From: Stemphylium vesicarium
Lineage: Eukaryota > Ascomycota > Dothideomycetes > Pleosporales > Pleosporaceae
Length of the DNA stretch: 64,000 bases
Assembly: GCA_004380135.1 (NCBI GenBank)
Contig: QXCR01000051.1
Coordinates: 62,001 to 126,000 of the forward strand
Direction of reading: 5' to 3'
Part shown: positions 1 to 10,453 of the stretch, piece by piece
Layout: every line of letters begins with the position of its first letter
How positions within the stretch are numbered: the first letter of the stretch is position 1
Position numbers and translations under genes: made by a program
Notes under the pieces: generated by a model
Told to the model about the DNA's origin: nothing
Database searches by the model: none
Seen by the model: the letters and a program-made list of their open reading frames with translations, nothing else

Positions 1-763
1 AGCCGCCTCCTTGGCCACCACCGTAGCCACCGCGAGATTGGTAACCACCGCCGCCGCCACCGCCGCCTTGGGATGGACCCCAGCCTCCGCCGCCGTAACC
101 TTCTTACCTAGTTAGATCGTCACTGAGATGGATTGGGCGAAGAATGCTTACCGCGGCCACCGCCACCATAGCCTGGCGATATAGTTAGCATCAGTCACGG
201 AGAGGTGTAATTTGGGAATCTTACCTCCTCCTTGTCCTCCTCCTTGTCCTCCACCGTATCCTCCACGGTATCCACCGCCGCCACCTCCATAGCCGCCGCC
301 TCGGGGAGCACCACCTCCAGCGCGGTCAGAGGCCTTGTCGACGCGGATCCTACGTCCGTCGAATCTGGAATGGTCAGCGCATTCGCTCTAGTGATCAGGA
401 AACGCGTTGAGTGTCTCTTGGGGGAAGACGCGAGAGGTGAGGACTGCATACTCCTCGTTGTTCATGGCCTCCATAGCGACATCGGCCTCGGTGTCCTGGG
501 CGTAGCGGACAAAGCCAAATCCTCGGCTGCGGCCAGTGTCGCGGTCCTTAACCACAACCTGTTGCAGTGTGAGCATGGGTCTAGCCCATGTGACGGTGCT
601 CGTCAAGTCGTCAGTCACTCACAGCTTCCTCGACTTGACCGAACTCTTCGAACTTTTGGCGAAGAGCTTGGTCGTCGGTATGCCAGGCTAGGCCTCTGCA
701 AAGCGTCAGCTGTGTCGGTGCGGTGGAAGGATTGCGCACTTACCCAATGAAGAGTTTAGACAT
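1..763 (-). CDS. Glycine-rich RNA-binding protein with one RRM (3' end cut by window)
   Basis: Probable single-stranded RNA-binding protein of the glycine-rich (GRP/RBM3-like) class, acting in mRNA processing or stability. It starts with MSKLFIGGLAW (RNP2), and the RNP1 motif RGFGFVRY is in the third exon. After [13 protein letters not shown] the protein becomes a Gly/Tyr/Arg-rich tail that runs off the window edge. Exons read on the minus strand: 744-763, 623-695, 452-558, 225-364, 152-172 and <1-99. Phases agree at every junction, with five introns of 48-87 bp visible. The start ATG at 763-761 puts RNP2 at the very N-terminus, as is usual for the family. The tail is built of GGY and GGQ units, and its small exons could be skipped without changing the RRM. 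The RRM call is very secure. The exact exon set in the Gly-rich part is less so. Confidence 0.88.
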
Positions 764-2672
764 GTTGAGAGTGATGTCTGAATCGAACACTGAACGGTCT
801 CAATACTAGCTCTCGCAACTCGAAACAACGCGCGCGATACAGAAAGGCTCAAGACAGGATTTGACAGGAGGTGTAAGACAAAGGAAATGCCGGGGAAGGC
901 GAGGAGCCCATGGCGGCTTCCCGTGCAGGCAGTATGTAGCAACGTGACAGAACGAACATTTAGTATTGTAGCACCAAGCTGAATCGGTGACGATGGCGTA
1001 AGCGAGTGCTCTGGAGCGTTAGAAGAGAGAATAGACGGCTGCAGGGCTGTCGCAATGTGATGGCACAGGTCGAGGAGCAGAGATAGTGAAGCGTCTAGGT
1101 TGGCGGGGCAAGCGACGATATGAGTACCCCTCCACCAGATGAAAGAGCGCTAACTGTATCCAAGACCAAGGTTGGCGCACGGACTGGATAGCAGAGGGCC
1201 CGGTTTATAGAGCGACGTGGATGGACGGAGGTGAGCAATAGCATGCAATGTGGGTGTTCAGCCAGTGTGTATCGCAGTTCGGAGATGCCCTGCAGCAGCG
1301 CAGACGGAACCGGCCCCTCGCAGACGGCGACCCATACGGATGGCCTGTGTTGAAGCATGCAGCTGACGATGATAGAGGCCAAATACTGGTTCTGCCACAC
1401 ATGTCGGCAGGCAGCTTCTCGTTAGTGTGTCCCGTGTCTGTCTGTTCATGCTGGGTATATGCAGCCCACTTTAGCTCGAGTCTAGGCATTGCCCAATTGC
1501 AGGGCCGTGGACGAGCCAGAGAAAACGATTTTTTTGATAGGTGCCTCGATCCATCGTTCCTCTCGAGAGTGCCGGCATATGCGCGGGGGCATCATTGGGC
1601 GACTGCAAAACAAGTGCATGGAAAGGCCTGCACGACGAGCAGGTTGCGCGCTCGAGAGAGCAGCGATCTACGAGCGTGGCTACAGAGAAAGCGTCGCGCT
1701 GAATGAAAAAGTCCAACGACGGGCAGGCATTGGACAGAAGATGGTGGTTCAAAGAAGCTTATCAAGTCGCCATCGCTAGTCAGATGGTGTGGGGATCGGG
1801 CCTAAACTTCCAGGCCCTCTGCATCCCAACATGGCTCGTGCGCCTTGACAGCTCGCCGTGGTTGTGCAAGAGGGCGACGAGAAGCGTGGAGTCTGGAGAC
1901 TGACGGGCGACGGATGATTAGATGTATAACGTGGGCTTGTTTCGTGGCACCGTTGCGGCCTCATCAAGGGCTATGGGATAGAGGAACGTTGACCGGCGGG
2001 GGACATTGCGCGGATGCTGGACCCTTTTAGAGCCTGGGATATCCTGCGCCATACACTGAGACATATTACGAGAAAGCGTAAATGAGAGTCATCATCCGAC
2101 GCGGTCCAGCATCAGGCCACTGGCGAATACAGTTATCTTTCCCAGCGCCTGCGTCTGCATGCTGCTGTTGCTGCAGCTGCATCCATGGCCCTGGCGTCGT
2201 GGTGCCCGAGAACTCACCCGAATTGAAATTTTTCGGAATGAGCCCTCATCGACTTTTTCCATGGCTCCCGTCTGAACCTGGAGTAGACTGGCTATGTGTA
2301 GTGGCCAAGGATTGACCATGAGCATCTTGGTCAATCCCAGCCGCTCAGGTAAATACTCGAGGCGTATTGACTACCTCCATGATTTGCGCCGTTCAAACAC
2401 GATGCCTTCCTTTACCCGTTGGAAGGAAGGGGTCGACGACTTGTAGACATTGCAGCTTCTTCTAGCCATCTGCATCGTCATGCTTCCCCAGTTGGCAGAC
2501 CCGATCCGAATCGAGCGGGCCATCCTTCATCGTCCCTTCCCTCGGTCTCGACGTTAGACTGCGCCGACCAAGGCCATCCACCGACTGTCACTCCCCATCT
2601 CCGACCCGTCTGCGCCGTAACGTGTCATCATCAGCGACTCTTGTCTTGCTACAACTCATTGACTTGGCCCGA
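764..2672. other. 1.9 kb divergent intergenic region
   Basis: It separates the minus-strand RNA-binding protein from the plus-strand gene starting at 2673 and must hold both promoters. Several open frames of 60-150 codons exist, but none shows a protein family, coherent splice sites or sensible composition. I see no repeat, tRNA or transposon fragment. Confidence 0.5.
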
Positions 2673-4685
2673 ATGGATATTCGGAAGTGGTTGGAGGAGA
2701 CAGAGCAGCCGGAAGCCCCTCGCGAGATCCTCAGGCGCAAGCATCCGCGGAGACGCTCCAAGTCGGACAGCTCATTTCTGGAACCTCTCCCTCCACGAAA
2801 CCACTCTCCTCGGCAAGAGACGAGAGACAAGAGTGCCAGCGAGGTTCCCTATCCCACATCAAGCGACTGTTCCAATGACAGTCAGTATGCTCGCAAACCC
2901 AGGCGGAAGACGCGCCCCGACCGCTACGAGCCGAGTTCCCGTGTACATCGAGGGCGTAAAGACGAAGGAAGGAAAGCGCAACGTAGAGCCAAACGCAAGA
3001 AGAATGGAAAGCCTGGCGAAGTGATCCAGAATTTCAAGGCCAAAAACGTATCCAGGGATCGGCTGACTGTAAGATGCTCATGCAGCAGCCAGGAGGCTTG
3101 CGCAAGAAGGTGTGTGCTGAAGATTATTACAGTTGAAGCCACAAGAACTGGGCTTGTTCAACAAGGGGAAGACGTCGACGACAGTTAAAGGCCGCGGCTG
3201 TAAGTGCTCCACATCGTTTCCACGACGTGGTATGATGCAGTGGGTGTCCGAAGCTCCTGCGGGTATCCATGTCTACTTCGGAAATACACAAACGATGACA
3301 CTGACGTTGTTACAGTGCCCGACCTTGTCTTCTCCGAGATGAAGTTTTTGCAAAAACACAAAGAACCCCCCGAACCTACCCTTCAGCCAGAACTCCTCAA
3401 GAAGAAACGCAAGAAAGACAAAACCCATACAAAGGAAGGAGAGATTTCGGCATTCTTCACTTCAGTACGCCCTGTAATAGGAGAAGAGAACGGCAACAGT
3501 CCACCAGAGGCTAAGCGGCGCCACCGTGATCAAGTCTCGATGACTGAGGCGGTTGTACCTACAGTAGAGCCTGATAACCGAGAGTCGTATCTAGGATTCG
3601 GGGGCAGAGGTCCACGCCACGAAAGCACCAGCTATGTGTCCTGGTCTGAATCCAATCGAGCACCAAGCACAACACCAGCACGTATTCAAAACGATCATCG
3701 CACGCCCGGTAACCAGCGCGATCCAGACCCCCACCACCAGCACAACTGCGAGATAGATCAAGAAAGCCCTTTCAAGCGGCCAGCGCTTCCTTCACTTGCT
3801 AAGCAAAGTGTAGACGATACGGCTGGTCGCTTCAAAGTATCTTCGTTGGCTCCAACAAACAGCCGGGCCTCTAGTTCGCAATCTTACCCTCAACGCACAT
3901 CATCTCCGCTGCGGCCGAACCTTGTCGACCGATGGGCAAGGATTCAAAGCAGCGAGGCAGCTTGCTCGCCGTCATCGAGGCCTCCAACGATACCTCCTCG
4001 TATAAGCGTAGACACCCACCAAAGTCTACCAGCAACCCTCTTACACAACGCAAAGCATGAGACGTTCCCAGATTCGGGCGAAGGATTACAACTCAACAGC
4101 CGGCAGCATGGAACGCCTGAGGAGTACATCGGTGGCGAGGATAGTCTGGAGACTTCGTCAGACTTGGGAAGGGTTCTGCAGGAATGCAAGCACACCCTCC
4201 AAGAACAACGCCGGGCAGCCATATCGCGAATGAGACATACTAAGAGGGCGGAACCAGTGTTTTTGTTTCCACCGGTCAGGCAGCAGCACAGGACAACCCC
4301 CTACCCTGAGACACAGCGCACTCCTACTGTGCGATTCGTGGACCCACCTTGTCAAAGCCGAGTGCGGCCCAACTTCACTGGCCCTAGCATTTATGAACAG
4401 CAAGCTAAACGAAGGCATCTACCCCGAGAGTCCTTAGAGGATGATTACTTCGAGGGCGACACATACGCCGTGCAGGAAGATGACATTGATGAGGATGGCG
4501 GGCTGTATTATGGCGAGGATGACTGGGATGAGATGCCAGAGGAGCAAACACCGTATGACCAGGAAGACGGTAACGATGTCTATAATGTTGGAAACACGTT
4601 TGCTGTAAATTATGTTAGTGAGGATCCCAGGCCCGGCGACGACGTTGTGGCACCGGGGTTTTGGCGGCCGAATAAGCTGTATTGA
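2673..4685 (+). CDS. Conserved fungal hypothetical protein, disordered, acidic C-terminus (610 aa)
   Basis: I do not recognise a named function. Exons 2673-3068, 3133-3199 and 3316-4685 join in phase. The N-terminus MDIRKWLEET and the internal blocks ELGLFNKGKTS and LPDLVFSEMKFL look like conserved islands. The middle is low-complexity, rich in Ser, Pro, Arg and Lys, with basic clusters such as KKKRKKDK that could be nuclear localisation signals. The last 80 residues are strongly acidic and Tyr-rich and end in PGFWRPNKLY. The short block EISAFFTSVRP resembles a PIP-box-like or other short docking motif (Q-less, so tentative). The stop codon lies inside the first unit of an 11-bp tandem repeat. 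A chromatin, DNA-repair or nuclear scaffold role is a guess. The gene model itself is well supported by splice phase. Confidence 0.75.
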
Positions 4686-4772
4686 AGCTGTATTGAAGCT
4701 GTATTGAAGCTGTATTGAAGCTGTATTGAAGCTGTATTGAAGCTGTATTGAAGCTGTATTGAAAATGTATTG
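4674..4772 (+). repeat. 11-bp minisatellite across the stop codon
   Basis: Unit AAGCTGTATTG is repeated eight times perfectly (4674-4761), followed by one degenerate unit ending at 4772. The first unit supplies the last codons (Lys-Leu-Tyr) and the TGA stop of the preceding gene. The other copies form the start of its 3' UTR. Confidence 0.95.
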
Positions 4773-5073
4773 GGTTCAATCCATGCGGGGTGTCTCTGAC
4801 CGCCTCATAGTGTTGCAACCCCTCGTATGCATGAAAAGCACTGGCAGCTGCATGGAGGATTCTGGCAATTGTACAATTACTTCATGGTGAAAAAAGTACC
4901 GAAGTAGCTTTGCCGGAGTCGAGGTCCGTGCGTAAAGATGGGACCTTGGACCTAGGAGCTCCGGCATCCGCTCCGCATCGTCGTCTTTTTTTGATCCTCG
5001 GTCTGGGCTTTCGCAAGAGGGGAGAATCGGTTACGGTTTTCGTCTAGTAGTCTGCTGGATTGATGCCGTCTGT

Positions 5074-5355
5074 ATGTCCGTCCATCAATCACTATTGAGG
5101 CTCTGTTCGGCCCAGAAACTAGGTTCTCGGCCCAAATTTTCTTTTCCCCTTTCGTTGGCTGTCTCATGCAGACAGTCGGCGGTGACGTTCGTCACGGTGG
5201 CGCCATCCCAACGCAGCTCCCCGCCTGGCAGCTGCCCCACTACTAGACCCCTCAACGACAAAATCAACTCTAGGGCTCGTCTACTCGCAGGGCATCTAGA
5301 CACCACAGCTTCTTCTACAGCCATCCGTACAGCTGCTACGAAGAACTCACCCAAC
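5074..5355 (+). other. In-frame N-terminal leader of the pyrophosphatase gene
   Basis: 94 codons without a stop, beginning with ATG and continuous with the pyrophosphatase frame. The translated leader is rich in Arg, Lys, Ser and Ala and has only a few Asp residues. It starts [15 protein letters not shown], which could form an amphipathic helix. This is the composition expected of a mitochondrial targeting peptide. Whether any transcript starts far enough upstream to include it cannot be seen from the sequence. Confidence 0.4.
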
Positions 5356-6396
5356 ATGTCTTACACCACCCGCAAGATTGGCTCGGCCAACACGCTCGAG
5401 CACCGCATCTTCATCGAGAAGGACGGCCAGCTCGTCTCTCCATGGCACGACATCCCGCTCTACGCCAATGAGCAGCAGACGGTCCTCAACATGGTCGTTG
5501 AGGTGCCCCGCTGGACCAACGCGAAGATGGAGGTACGCGTCCCTGATGGATTCGAACGAGTGCTCTGCGACAGGCAGAATACTGACAACAGACGCAGATC
5601 TCCAAGGAGGAGCAGCTCAACCCCATCAAGCAGGACATCAAGAAGGGCAAGCTCCGCTACGTGAGGAACTGCTTCCCCCACAAGGGATACCTCTGGAACT
5701 ACGGTGCCTTCCCTCAGGTACGATGGCGCGCCCCGGATATCGGATAATACGCAGACACATGCTGATGCTGTACAGACCTGGGAGGACCCCAACGTTGTCC
5801 ACCAGGAAACCAAGGCCAAGGGTGACAACGACCCATTGGACGTGTGCGAGATTGGCGAGCTTGTCGCCAAGCCCGGCGAGGTCATCCAGGTCAAGGTCCT
5901 CGGTGTCATGGCTCTGCTCGATGAGGGTGAGACTGATTGGAAGATCATGGTTATCAACGTGAACGACCCATTGGCCCCCAAGCTCAACGACGTCGAAGAC
6001 GTCGAGCGCCACCTGCCCGGCCTTCTTCGCGCCACAAACGAGTGGTTCCGTATCTACAAGATCCCAGACGGCAAGCCCGAGAACCAGTTCGCCTTCTCTG
6101 GCGAGTGCAAGAACAAGAAGTACGCCATGGACATTGTCCGCGAGTGCGCCGAGGCCTGGGAGAAGCTTGCTACTGGCAAAACCCCCAAGGATGAGATCAG
6201 CCTGTACGTAAACCAGAGTCTGCTGGTATTCTATCTTTACTGACACATCGGCAGCACCAACACCACGGTATCAAACTCTCCCGACCGCACCGACGCCAGC
6301 TCGCTCAGCATTCCTCCTGGCGAGAACAAGGCACCCGCGCCCATCGACCCCAGCATCGACAAGTGGTTCTACATCTCTGGTGCCCCCTCCAACTAG
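5356..6396 (+). CDS. IPP1: Inorganic pyrophosphatase (family I, 288 aa)
   Basis: Hydrolyses pyrophosphate to two phosphates, pulling biosynthetic reactions forward; the main form is cytosolic. Exons 5356-5532, 5598-5717, 5776-6203 and 6255-6396 join in phase. Family signatures are visible: [20 protein letters not shown] near the N-terminus, the metal-binding segment [13 protein letters not shown] in exon 3, and [12 protein letters not shown] after it. The length of 288 matches fungal family I enzymes. The chosen start MSYTTRKIG matches the usual N-terminus of this family. The frame stays open upstream to an ATG at 5074, adding 94 basic, Ser-rich codons that look like a mitochondrial presequence (see findings). 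A pyrimidine-rich tract around 5136-5157 fits a main transcription start downstream of that upstream ATG. Confidence 0.96.
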
Positions 6397-6684
6397 TTCT
6401 AATGGGAGCACAAAATGACCGCGAAAGAGACTTCAAGGAAGCGGCGATATATCGATACTGCATCGACAGTGCCAGATGGCCAGCCTGGATATCTTTTTGG
6501 GCGATTACGACGGTAGACGGTAGATACAAGTGCATGGCTATGCCGATGAACAACGGTACATAGACTCATGAGAAGCATAAACAAATCGTCATACTAGTGC
6601 CCCACTTAAAATGCGACCGTGACGCCAACCGATGCTTTGTGACGGTGTATATATATATACAATGATTTGAAGGAAATTGACCCT

Positions 6685-7032
6685 TCAATTGCCCGCCAGT
6701 TCGTCTTTGCGCGCTAATGATCGTGAATGCCTATCGACTTCCTCGACGACTTGTGTTATGCGCATGTTGCTTAGGTCGAGGTTCATTTCTTTGCCGTCTT
6801 CTGCGCACATGTGTTAGTCTCTGAAATAGGGACCCCAGCAGAAGTACATACTGAACTTTACGCCTAGGCTTGCAGGCTCCTTGCTGTCCCGTGGCAGCAT
6901 CTTGGACTCGATCTTCATACCATCTGCACGCGCGTTGGGTGGTATCAGAGACAGGAAGAGGCGGGCGGGTTTCGAGCGCGGGGAGAAGGGATTGAAGGTT
7001 ACGCGGACGTCGGTCAGGAATCTGGTGATCAT
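6685..7032 (-). CDS. MRPL44: Mitochondrial large-subunit ribosomal protein mL53 (98 aa)
   Basis: Small component of the mitochondrial 54S/39S ribosomal subunit. Exons 6852-7032 and 6685-6800 flank a 51-bp intron and join in phase. The N-terminal part (MITRFLTDVRVTFNPFSP, then ARLFLSLIPP) has the basic, thioredoxin-like mL53 pattern. The C-terminal exon ends in DLSNMRITQVVEEVDRHSR. The 98 codons equal the length I recall for the yeast homologue YmL44. The protein has no long presequence, which is normal for this family. Confidence 0.82.
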
Positions 7033-7350
7033 GGCGGCGATGATGATGTGAGGGGAGGAACTATCTACATGAGATTAGTCAGTCTGTGGACTATGTGAGT
7101 GTGATGGCATACCAGTAAGTGTCCGGCAAGGGTCTACTGCAATGGCCGTCTCCAGTCTTTACGGGCGCACTTTCGCGATACGTCCGTGCTCGAGAGGTAT
7201 TCTTTGCGGTTTGCGGGCGGAAGTCGAGCTACGGAGAGTCGTTTAGACACGTTGCGCGCTTTCTCCCCCACCAAACGGCCCACCGTACCATCTCCGTCAT
7301 AGGCCAAGTTGCATACCGCGACCAACCCTCTCCGCATTCCGAGCCAAATC

Positions 7351-8771
7351 ATGGCGCCCCTCCCCTCCACCACGCACACGCACACGCACACGCACACCCT
7401 CACCCTCACCCTCACCAAGCGCCTAAACGCCCTCTCTGAGTCGAACAAGGCCATCGGCCAGCTCATCCAACGCCTCGCCAAATTAGACTTCCAGCCCGGC
7501 TCGCAGCCACTGGATAGCGCAGAGGAAGGCGACGTGAGATTGGAACTTAGTGCAGAGATACACGAGAGTCTCAAGGGAATTGAAGAGGAGCTTGAACTCT
7601 TAAGGCAGGAGGTCGAGGACGTTACTTTGCAGCGTGGTATTACTGGCCGGAGGAGAGACAGCAGTAAAGACAGCGAAAGGAGTAGACTTGCAATACTGCT
7701 TGCAAGATTGACCGAGGACTTGAAATCGTGCGTGGCCTTGTCCTCCTCCCCATAACCTCACACCAGACCTTGCTGACCCTCACCCTCTGCAGCTCACGAA
7801 CGCAATATCGCAAAGCCCAATTGGCCGCCAAACACAACGCCGACCGCGCAAAACTTAAAGAACGCGAACTCCTCTTCTCGAACCTACAATCCGGCACCTC
7901 GACCCCCTCGTCCACATATCGTCAAAGGAAGCAACAACAGGGTCTCTCAGAAGGCGAAGTGGTCGCGCAAGCCTCCTCGGACGTTACGGCTGCCCTGCGG
8001 AGAACGCACCAGTTGATGAAAGACGAGCTTTCGCGCTCACGATTCGCACAAGAAACCCTCGAACAATCCACCGCCGCACTCGAAAATCTTGGGGAGCAGT
8101 ACCAAGATCTCAACACGCTCCTAGCGAATAGCAAGAACCTAGTCTCAACGCTGCTGAAGAGCACAAAGAGCGACACGTGGTATCTGGAAACCACCTTTTA
8201 CGTCCTCATAACAACGGTCATCTGGCTCATTTTTCGACGCTGGTTATACGGCCCTTTGACCTGGTTTCTCATCTGGCCACTCAAGCTCGTCTTTCGCATC
8301 CTTTTTGCCGTCGTACCCTTTGGCGCCGCATCCTCTGCCGCAAGTTCAAGCGTCGCAGTATCCTCGTCCTCCAGATCCCTCATCGTCCAGCCCAGCGCAA
8401 CAGGCGGTATACCTCGACGAGAGCCCAACGCCCAACCACACTACATTCCTGTCGGTCGAGGAGGCGGAGGACCCAGACAAGGTCAAGACCCTAGTCTAGA
8501 AGGCTCGTACTCGCAGCAAGTAGGCAAGATGGCGGAACAAACCCAGCAAAAACAGCAAGAAGAGGTGCCTGATCACCCGCAGTTCAGACAGCAGAAGAAG
8601 GAAGAGGACGAAGGACCAGTCACGCTGGGTGACGGAACAGTCTTGAAAGAGAGTAGTAAGCCGAGGAATCCAAAGAAGAAGATGTGGGAGGAGAATGTCG
8701 AGAGTAAGAAGATGGAGGAAGCACAGCAACAACAGGAAGCTAGCGTCGAGAAGAACAAGGATGAGTTATGA
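7351..8771 (+). CDS. SEC20: Sec20-type SNARE protein with C-terminal KDEL (451 aa)
   Basis: SNARE of the ER target complex for COPI vesicles (Golgi-to-ER retrograde transport, with Ufe1, Use1 and Tip20). Exons 7351-7727 and 7793-8771 join in phase. Coiled-coil segments occupy exon 1. The Sec20 domain in exon 2 includes TQYRKAQLAAKHN and the SNARE helix RSRFAQETLEQSTAALENLG. It is followed by a membrane segment around YVLITTVIWLIF and a second hydrophobic stretch LIWPLKLVFRILF. The roughly 150-residue hydrophilic tail ends in KNKDEL, an ER-retrieval signal. The yeast protein ends in HDEL, which supports both the identity and a lumenal C-terminus. The N-terminus carries a Thr-His/Thr-Leu run encoded by a hexanucleotide repeat. 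Start chosen at the ATG just before this run. Confidence 0.9.
7370..7416 (+). repeat. Coding hexanucleotide repeat
   Basis: ACGCAC-type units (about four) pass into ACCCTC-type units (about three), giving an in-frame Thr-His then Thr-Leu run at residues ~7-21 of the Sec20-like protein. The period is a multiple of three, so length changes would not shift the frame. Confidence 0.85.
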
Positions 8772-10453
8772 GTTGTGGGCATTGTAAACCCTGTGATTCA
8801 TTCCTAGCTATATCCTAAAACAATCATTGTCATCATCCTTGCTTGAAGACAGGATGTGCCCAAAATCGAATCATGCGGCATGTTTCGGTCTGGAGTCTCG
8901 CATTCAAGATGTATTGATGGGCTTTGTAACATAACCACTACGCATCTCATGGCTTTACGATGAGCTTTCGTTTCCATCTTTGAGAACAACAGTTCAAGGG
9001 AACAATGCCAGAAAAAGTTAATGTCTTGTTATCAATGTGCCTCATCAAACGTACGAAACAGAGCGAAGCAGCACTTGTTGTATTTGTCCAGCTGTGAAAT
9101 GACGAGGAAAGCAACATGTGCCATCTACATGGTTGGGCCCGTGCGAGTCTGTCAGGGTATAAATACCGGTCGATCTGCAGCTTTACACTTAGCTTCTATC
9201 TATTCTCTTCGAAATAGTCAATTTCCAAAAAATCGAAGAGGACACTGCGGTGTGCTCTGCGCCCTTCTTTTATTACAAAAAGAAAACACACATCTTATTC
9301 TTGTGTTTCTTCCTCCCTTGTCTGACAAAAACTAAAAAACTTCTTCTGGAAAGGTTTATGTTTGTCCGGAGCCAGAAATCGTTGATTGGGATTTTCATGT
9401 GTCGGCCCTGGACATTCTACCCAAATTGAGAAGACTGCAGAAATAAATTGCGAGGAAAGGGCATTGAGTGCGTAAAAGTTTCCGAGTCTGCGTAGCTGTG
9501 GAGGGCTTGCCAATTTCTATATCACCTCTGGATAGATGATTCGAAAGTGATCTACTGTTCAGCTACGATTCAACGACGATGAGGAGACTCTATAGAGAGC
9601 TGTGCTTCCGCTGGATATACTACTTTCTCAATATTGTGGCACCATCGTTACCCCATTGGCCCTATATGGAACACATACGCTTTACCTGCTAGAGTTTAAA
9701 TAGAGCCTAATACCCCCCTTCATGTCTCTGGAGAGAACGAAGAAAACACCTCGGTCGACAATCAAATGGGGTGAGAGAAAAGACGGAGGCTGCAATATAA
9801 AGTCTACCGAAAGCCCGTCACTTCTAACCTCCGTCTTATACCAGAAGTCCTGAAAAATGTTCTTTACTATGCCATGTTTGGCTCTCTCGCTGAAAGACGC
9901 TGAAAGACGCTGAAAGACGCTGAAAGACGCTCAAACCGGCCTTATGGACCCTTCTTCTCCTTGCCCTGGACTCGAAACTCCAGTAAATAAGCACATGGGC
10001 CTTCACCGATGTGATCGGAATGCTCATGATCAAAAGAATAAAGATATCAACCAGAATCATGAAGCTGTTGCTCTGTCCAGAAAAACTTACCACATGCCTG
10101 AGTCATCGTAGACGGTATTGCTGTTCAAGAAGAAAACGAAAACAGGAGATGGACGCTGTTATGTCCTTTGAACAGCGATTTGGAAACCAAAAAGACATGT
10201 GTCAGGTACATGTAAATCCGAACAGGGGTTTGAAAAGATTGGTATCATTGCGCTATGCTATGAAAGCCGCGCTGTTCATTGGAAACTATCGTATCCTTCG
10301 TCAAAAAACAGGGATTCATGAACCCCATGAAAATAAACTGTTATGGGAACTATAAAAAAACGCCACCTATGCATGTACATGTATGCTCACTCGAACAAAC
10401 TTTTCTCAAAAGACCAAGAAAGAGAAATCGACGTCCCGTCTCTTTCCCACCAC
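8772..10453. other. 1.7 kb convergent intergenic gap
   Basis: It lies between the 3' ends of the Sec20-like gene and the cystathionine lyase gene. It is AT-richer than the neighbours and has no convincing coding frame. It holds an isolated TATAAATA (9158-9165) followed by a CT-rich stretch, with no ORF behind it, and the 10-bp tandem repeat at 9891-9930. It may be a decayed gene or decayed mobile DNA, but no family is recognisable. Confidence 0.45.
9891..9930 (+). repeat. Four perfect copies of a 10-bp unit
   Basis: TGAAAGACGC is repeated four times head to tail with no mismatches, in otherwise featureless intergenic DNA. Confidence 0.9.

Noticed and set aside
1205..2030. Several 60-150 codon frames in the first intergenic region
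   Set aside because: They overlap each other on both strands, and none has splice support or plausible protein composition.
4615..4818. Minus-strand frame with a repetitive Gln/Phe/Asn/Thr peptide
   Set aside because: It is only the translation of the 11-bp minisatellite.
5460..6246. Minus-strand open frames of ~190-200 codons opposite the pyrophosphatase
   Set aside because: They are shadows of the biased coding strand and overlap conserved exons exactly.
9836..10093. Minus-strand frame with a hydrophobic N-terminus that could be a small secreted protein
   Set aside because: The hydrophobic stretch is followed by a basic region and by translation of the 10-bp repeat. No supporting promoter or conserved pattern.
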